A DNA stretch of 20,558 nt from Didymodactylos carnosus (Eukaryota > Rotifera > Eurotatoria > Philodinida > Philodinidae). The position numbers and the translations under genes were made by a program. Each line of letters opens with the position of its first letter. Within the stretch, counting starts at the first letter, position 1. The stretch is from the NCBI GenBank assembly GCA_905250885.1, contig CAJNOQ010003347.1, positions 1 through 20,558 of the forward strand, in the 5' to 3' direction. Below the pieces are notes generated by a model. The model ran no database searches. It was not told where the DNA came from and saw only the letters and a list, made by a program, of their open reading frames with translations. Below are positions 19,204 to 20,558 of the stretch, in pieces.

Positions 19204-20340
19204 CTATTAGTGTATATTAATTAAAATTAGAATATCAAGTAATATCATGAAAATTTTGAAAATGCTCAGATCCCAGAGATTTTCTGCAAACTCTTCTGAA
19301 ATCCCTTTAACAATGTCAGAAAATTTTCTCTTACCCACATATAATAGAGGTATCCATAAGATACCTTTTTATATGATTAGTTTAATTTTAACTCCAATAT
19401 TTATTTTGACAGTTGCAAAGCACTTACGACGCTTCTAGGAAACTTTGAAAGACAAGGTTGGAAAAGAACGAAAACAAAAGATTTTTTCCCGCTCTTGTAT
19501 AGATTCGAACTAGCAAACCTTCTTCTACAAAATCCGAGAGAGATTAGTTTTTTCTATTCTCCCATTCCCAATAGGAAACGATTCTCCAAGGACGACCCTA
19601 ACTCACGCTTTTTTTACTTATAATATCGACCGACCACTTCCTAAATAGGCTATCGACTATGCTGAATCGCGTGGGAAAATTAGTTTTCAGAACAAAATGC
19701 AGTAACTGAGTACCTCTACTACAAGAAGTAACCCATTTTTGATTATTTTGATCAAAAATTGAAAAACTCATAACTCAGTCAAAATCCATCCAGTCTATTT
19801 CAGAATGTCACGAAATACTCTATTTTATCTGCAACATACCGTAACACCAATAAAAAATATTCTTACTTTCACAGGTTTCTGAAAAATCTTTCTAGAAATC
19901 AAAGTATTTTCTGTTGATTTTTTCAACATTTATTAAGCTTTACAGATCTGCAAAAATCAACAGAAAATCTTGGTTTTTCTTTCTCTTATAGCAAGAGCTA
20001 GAAAGTTAACATTTTTTTCTTTGGTATTTTGGATTTGCTAAACTATGTATTATACGTTTCAAAAAATAATGCCCCTGACTATTTTTCGAATAACTTTTGA
20101 TAGAAAGTAGGTAAAGAGACGGTGAAATTGAGCCGTCTGGCGAAAAAATAGTCTACTTTTTCAGCTCTCTTATATTGAGTGTAAAACCTCTCAAAATCTC
20201 CAAAAATAAATTTTTTTTTATTAAAATAAATTTTTAGATAAGTACAATGTGCTCTGTTGGATGACTGAATTACTTTTATTCTGCAGGATAGGGAAAAAAC
20301 AAATTGTTTCTTTTTGTGTGCGGTCAGTCACAAGCGTTTA
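19204..20340. other. Region without a supportable gene
   Basis: Holds small hairpins: 19906-19922 with 19952-19968 (ATTTTCTGTTGATTTTT and its complement) and 20076-20153 (GACTATTTTTCG and its complement). Plus-strand frame 19247-19438 has no recognisable domain and opposes the exon at 19052-19203, so I do not call it. Confidence 0.5.
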
Positions 20341-20350
20341 GTGGGTATCC

Positions 20351-20526
20351 GGAACTTTCGTCATAAAAAGGAACTTTCGTCATAAAAAGGAACTTTCGTC
20401 ATACACAAGAGTTTGGTATGAACTTTCGTCATAGGAGAATTCAATGACGAGAGTTCATTGGAACTTTCGTCATAAGAAATTTTTATGACGAAAGTTCATA
20501 GAAAATTCATAGGAATTTTTGTCATA
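20351..20526. repeat. Cluster of direct and inverted GAACTTTCGTCAT copies
   Basis: Direct copies begin near 20351, 20370 and 20389 (19-bp period, GGAACTTTCGTCATAAAAA), then near 20420 and 20459, with a diverged copy near 20512. Inverted copies lie near 20444 and 20485. The copies at 20460-20474 and 20485-20498 form a hairpin with 13-14 bp arms and a loop of about 10 bp. Confidence 0.85.
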
Positions 20527-20558
20527 AATTAATTAATTACTCCATATTATCAGTTAAG

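Noticed and set aside
19495-19560. B-box-like GTTCGAATC on the minus strand with a possible tRNA arm
   Set aside because: No D arm or acceptor stem that pairs; only the T-loop motif is convincing.

Overview
This is an AT-rich eukaryotic window. Spliced genes with GT..AG introns of about 60-80 bp sit beside introns of 0.45-1.3 kb that are swollen by transposon remnants. There are no bacterial operons or ribosome binding sites. The short introns, an expanded-family-type NACHT/WD-repeat gene and many MITEs suggest a small invertebrate. A bdelloid rotifer (Rotaria-like) is my best guess, but it is an inference and not demonstrated.

Region 1 (1-9474, + strand) is the 3' part of one large gene for a NACHT + WD-repeat protein of the NWD1 type. 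I could join ten exons with matching phase at every junction, giving about 1508 residues of open frame that run off the left edge. Walker A lies on exon 5 and Walker B on exon 6, separated by a 1.2 kb intron. That intron holds a near-perfect foldback element of about 0.7 kb. Other introns hold a piggyBac-like remnant, a hAT transposase remnant, a 239-bp hAT-type MITE with 8-bp target duplications, inverted repeats and a 21-22 bp tandem repeat.

Region 2 (9475-15472) is mostly repeat-derived. It has a possible two-exon micro-gene (9607-9929, -), a tRNA-like/SINE-like segment (10225-10296, -), an inverted repeat (11223-11364), a putative Cys-rich terminal exon (12848-12969, -) and degenerate copies of a repeat with a period near 177 bp.

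Region 3 (15473-19203) holds three minus-strand genes or gene pieces. They are a small ubiquitin-like-domain protein (15585-15923), a complete three-exon Cys/Tyr-rich single-pass membrane protein with a PPPY tail (17669-18183), and the 3' end of an unknown gene (18958-19203). The stop codon of this last gene is made by the target duplication of a 390-bp hAT-type MITE (18568-18957). A second foldback (16925-17279) splits a degenerate ~170-bp tandem repeat.

Region 4 (19204-20558) shows no convincing gene. It ends in a cluster of direct and inverted copies of a 12-14 bp GAACTTTCGTCAT motif.

The genes show no obvious functional link. The unusual content is the density of foldbacks and MITEs, their placement inside the signalling-NTPase gene, and the MITE that rewrote the C-terminus of a neighbour.
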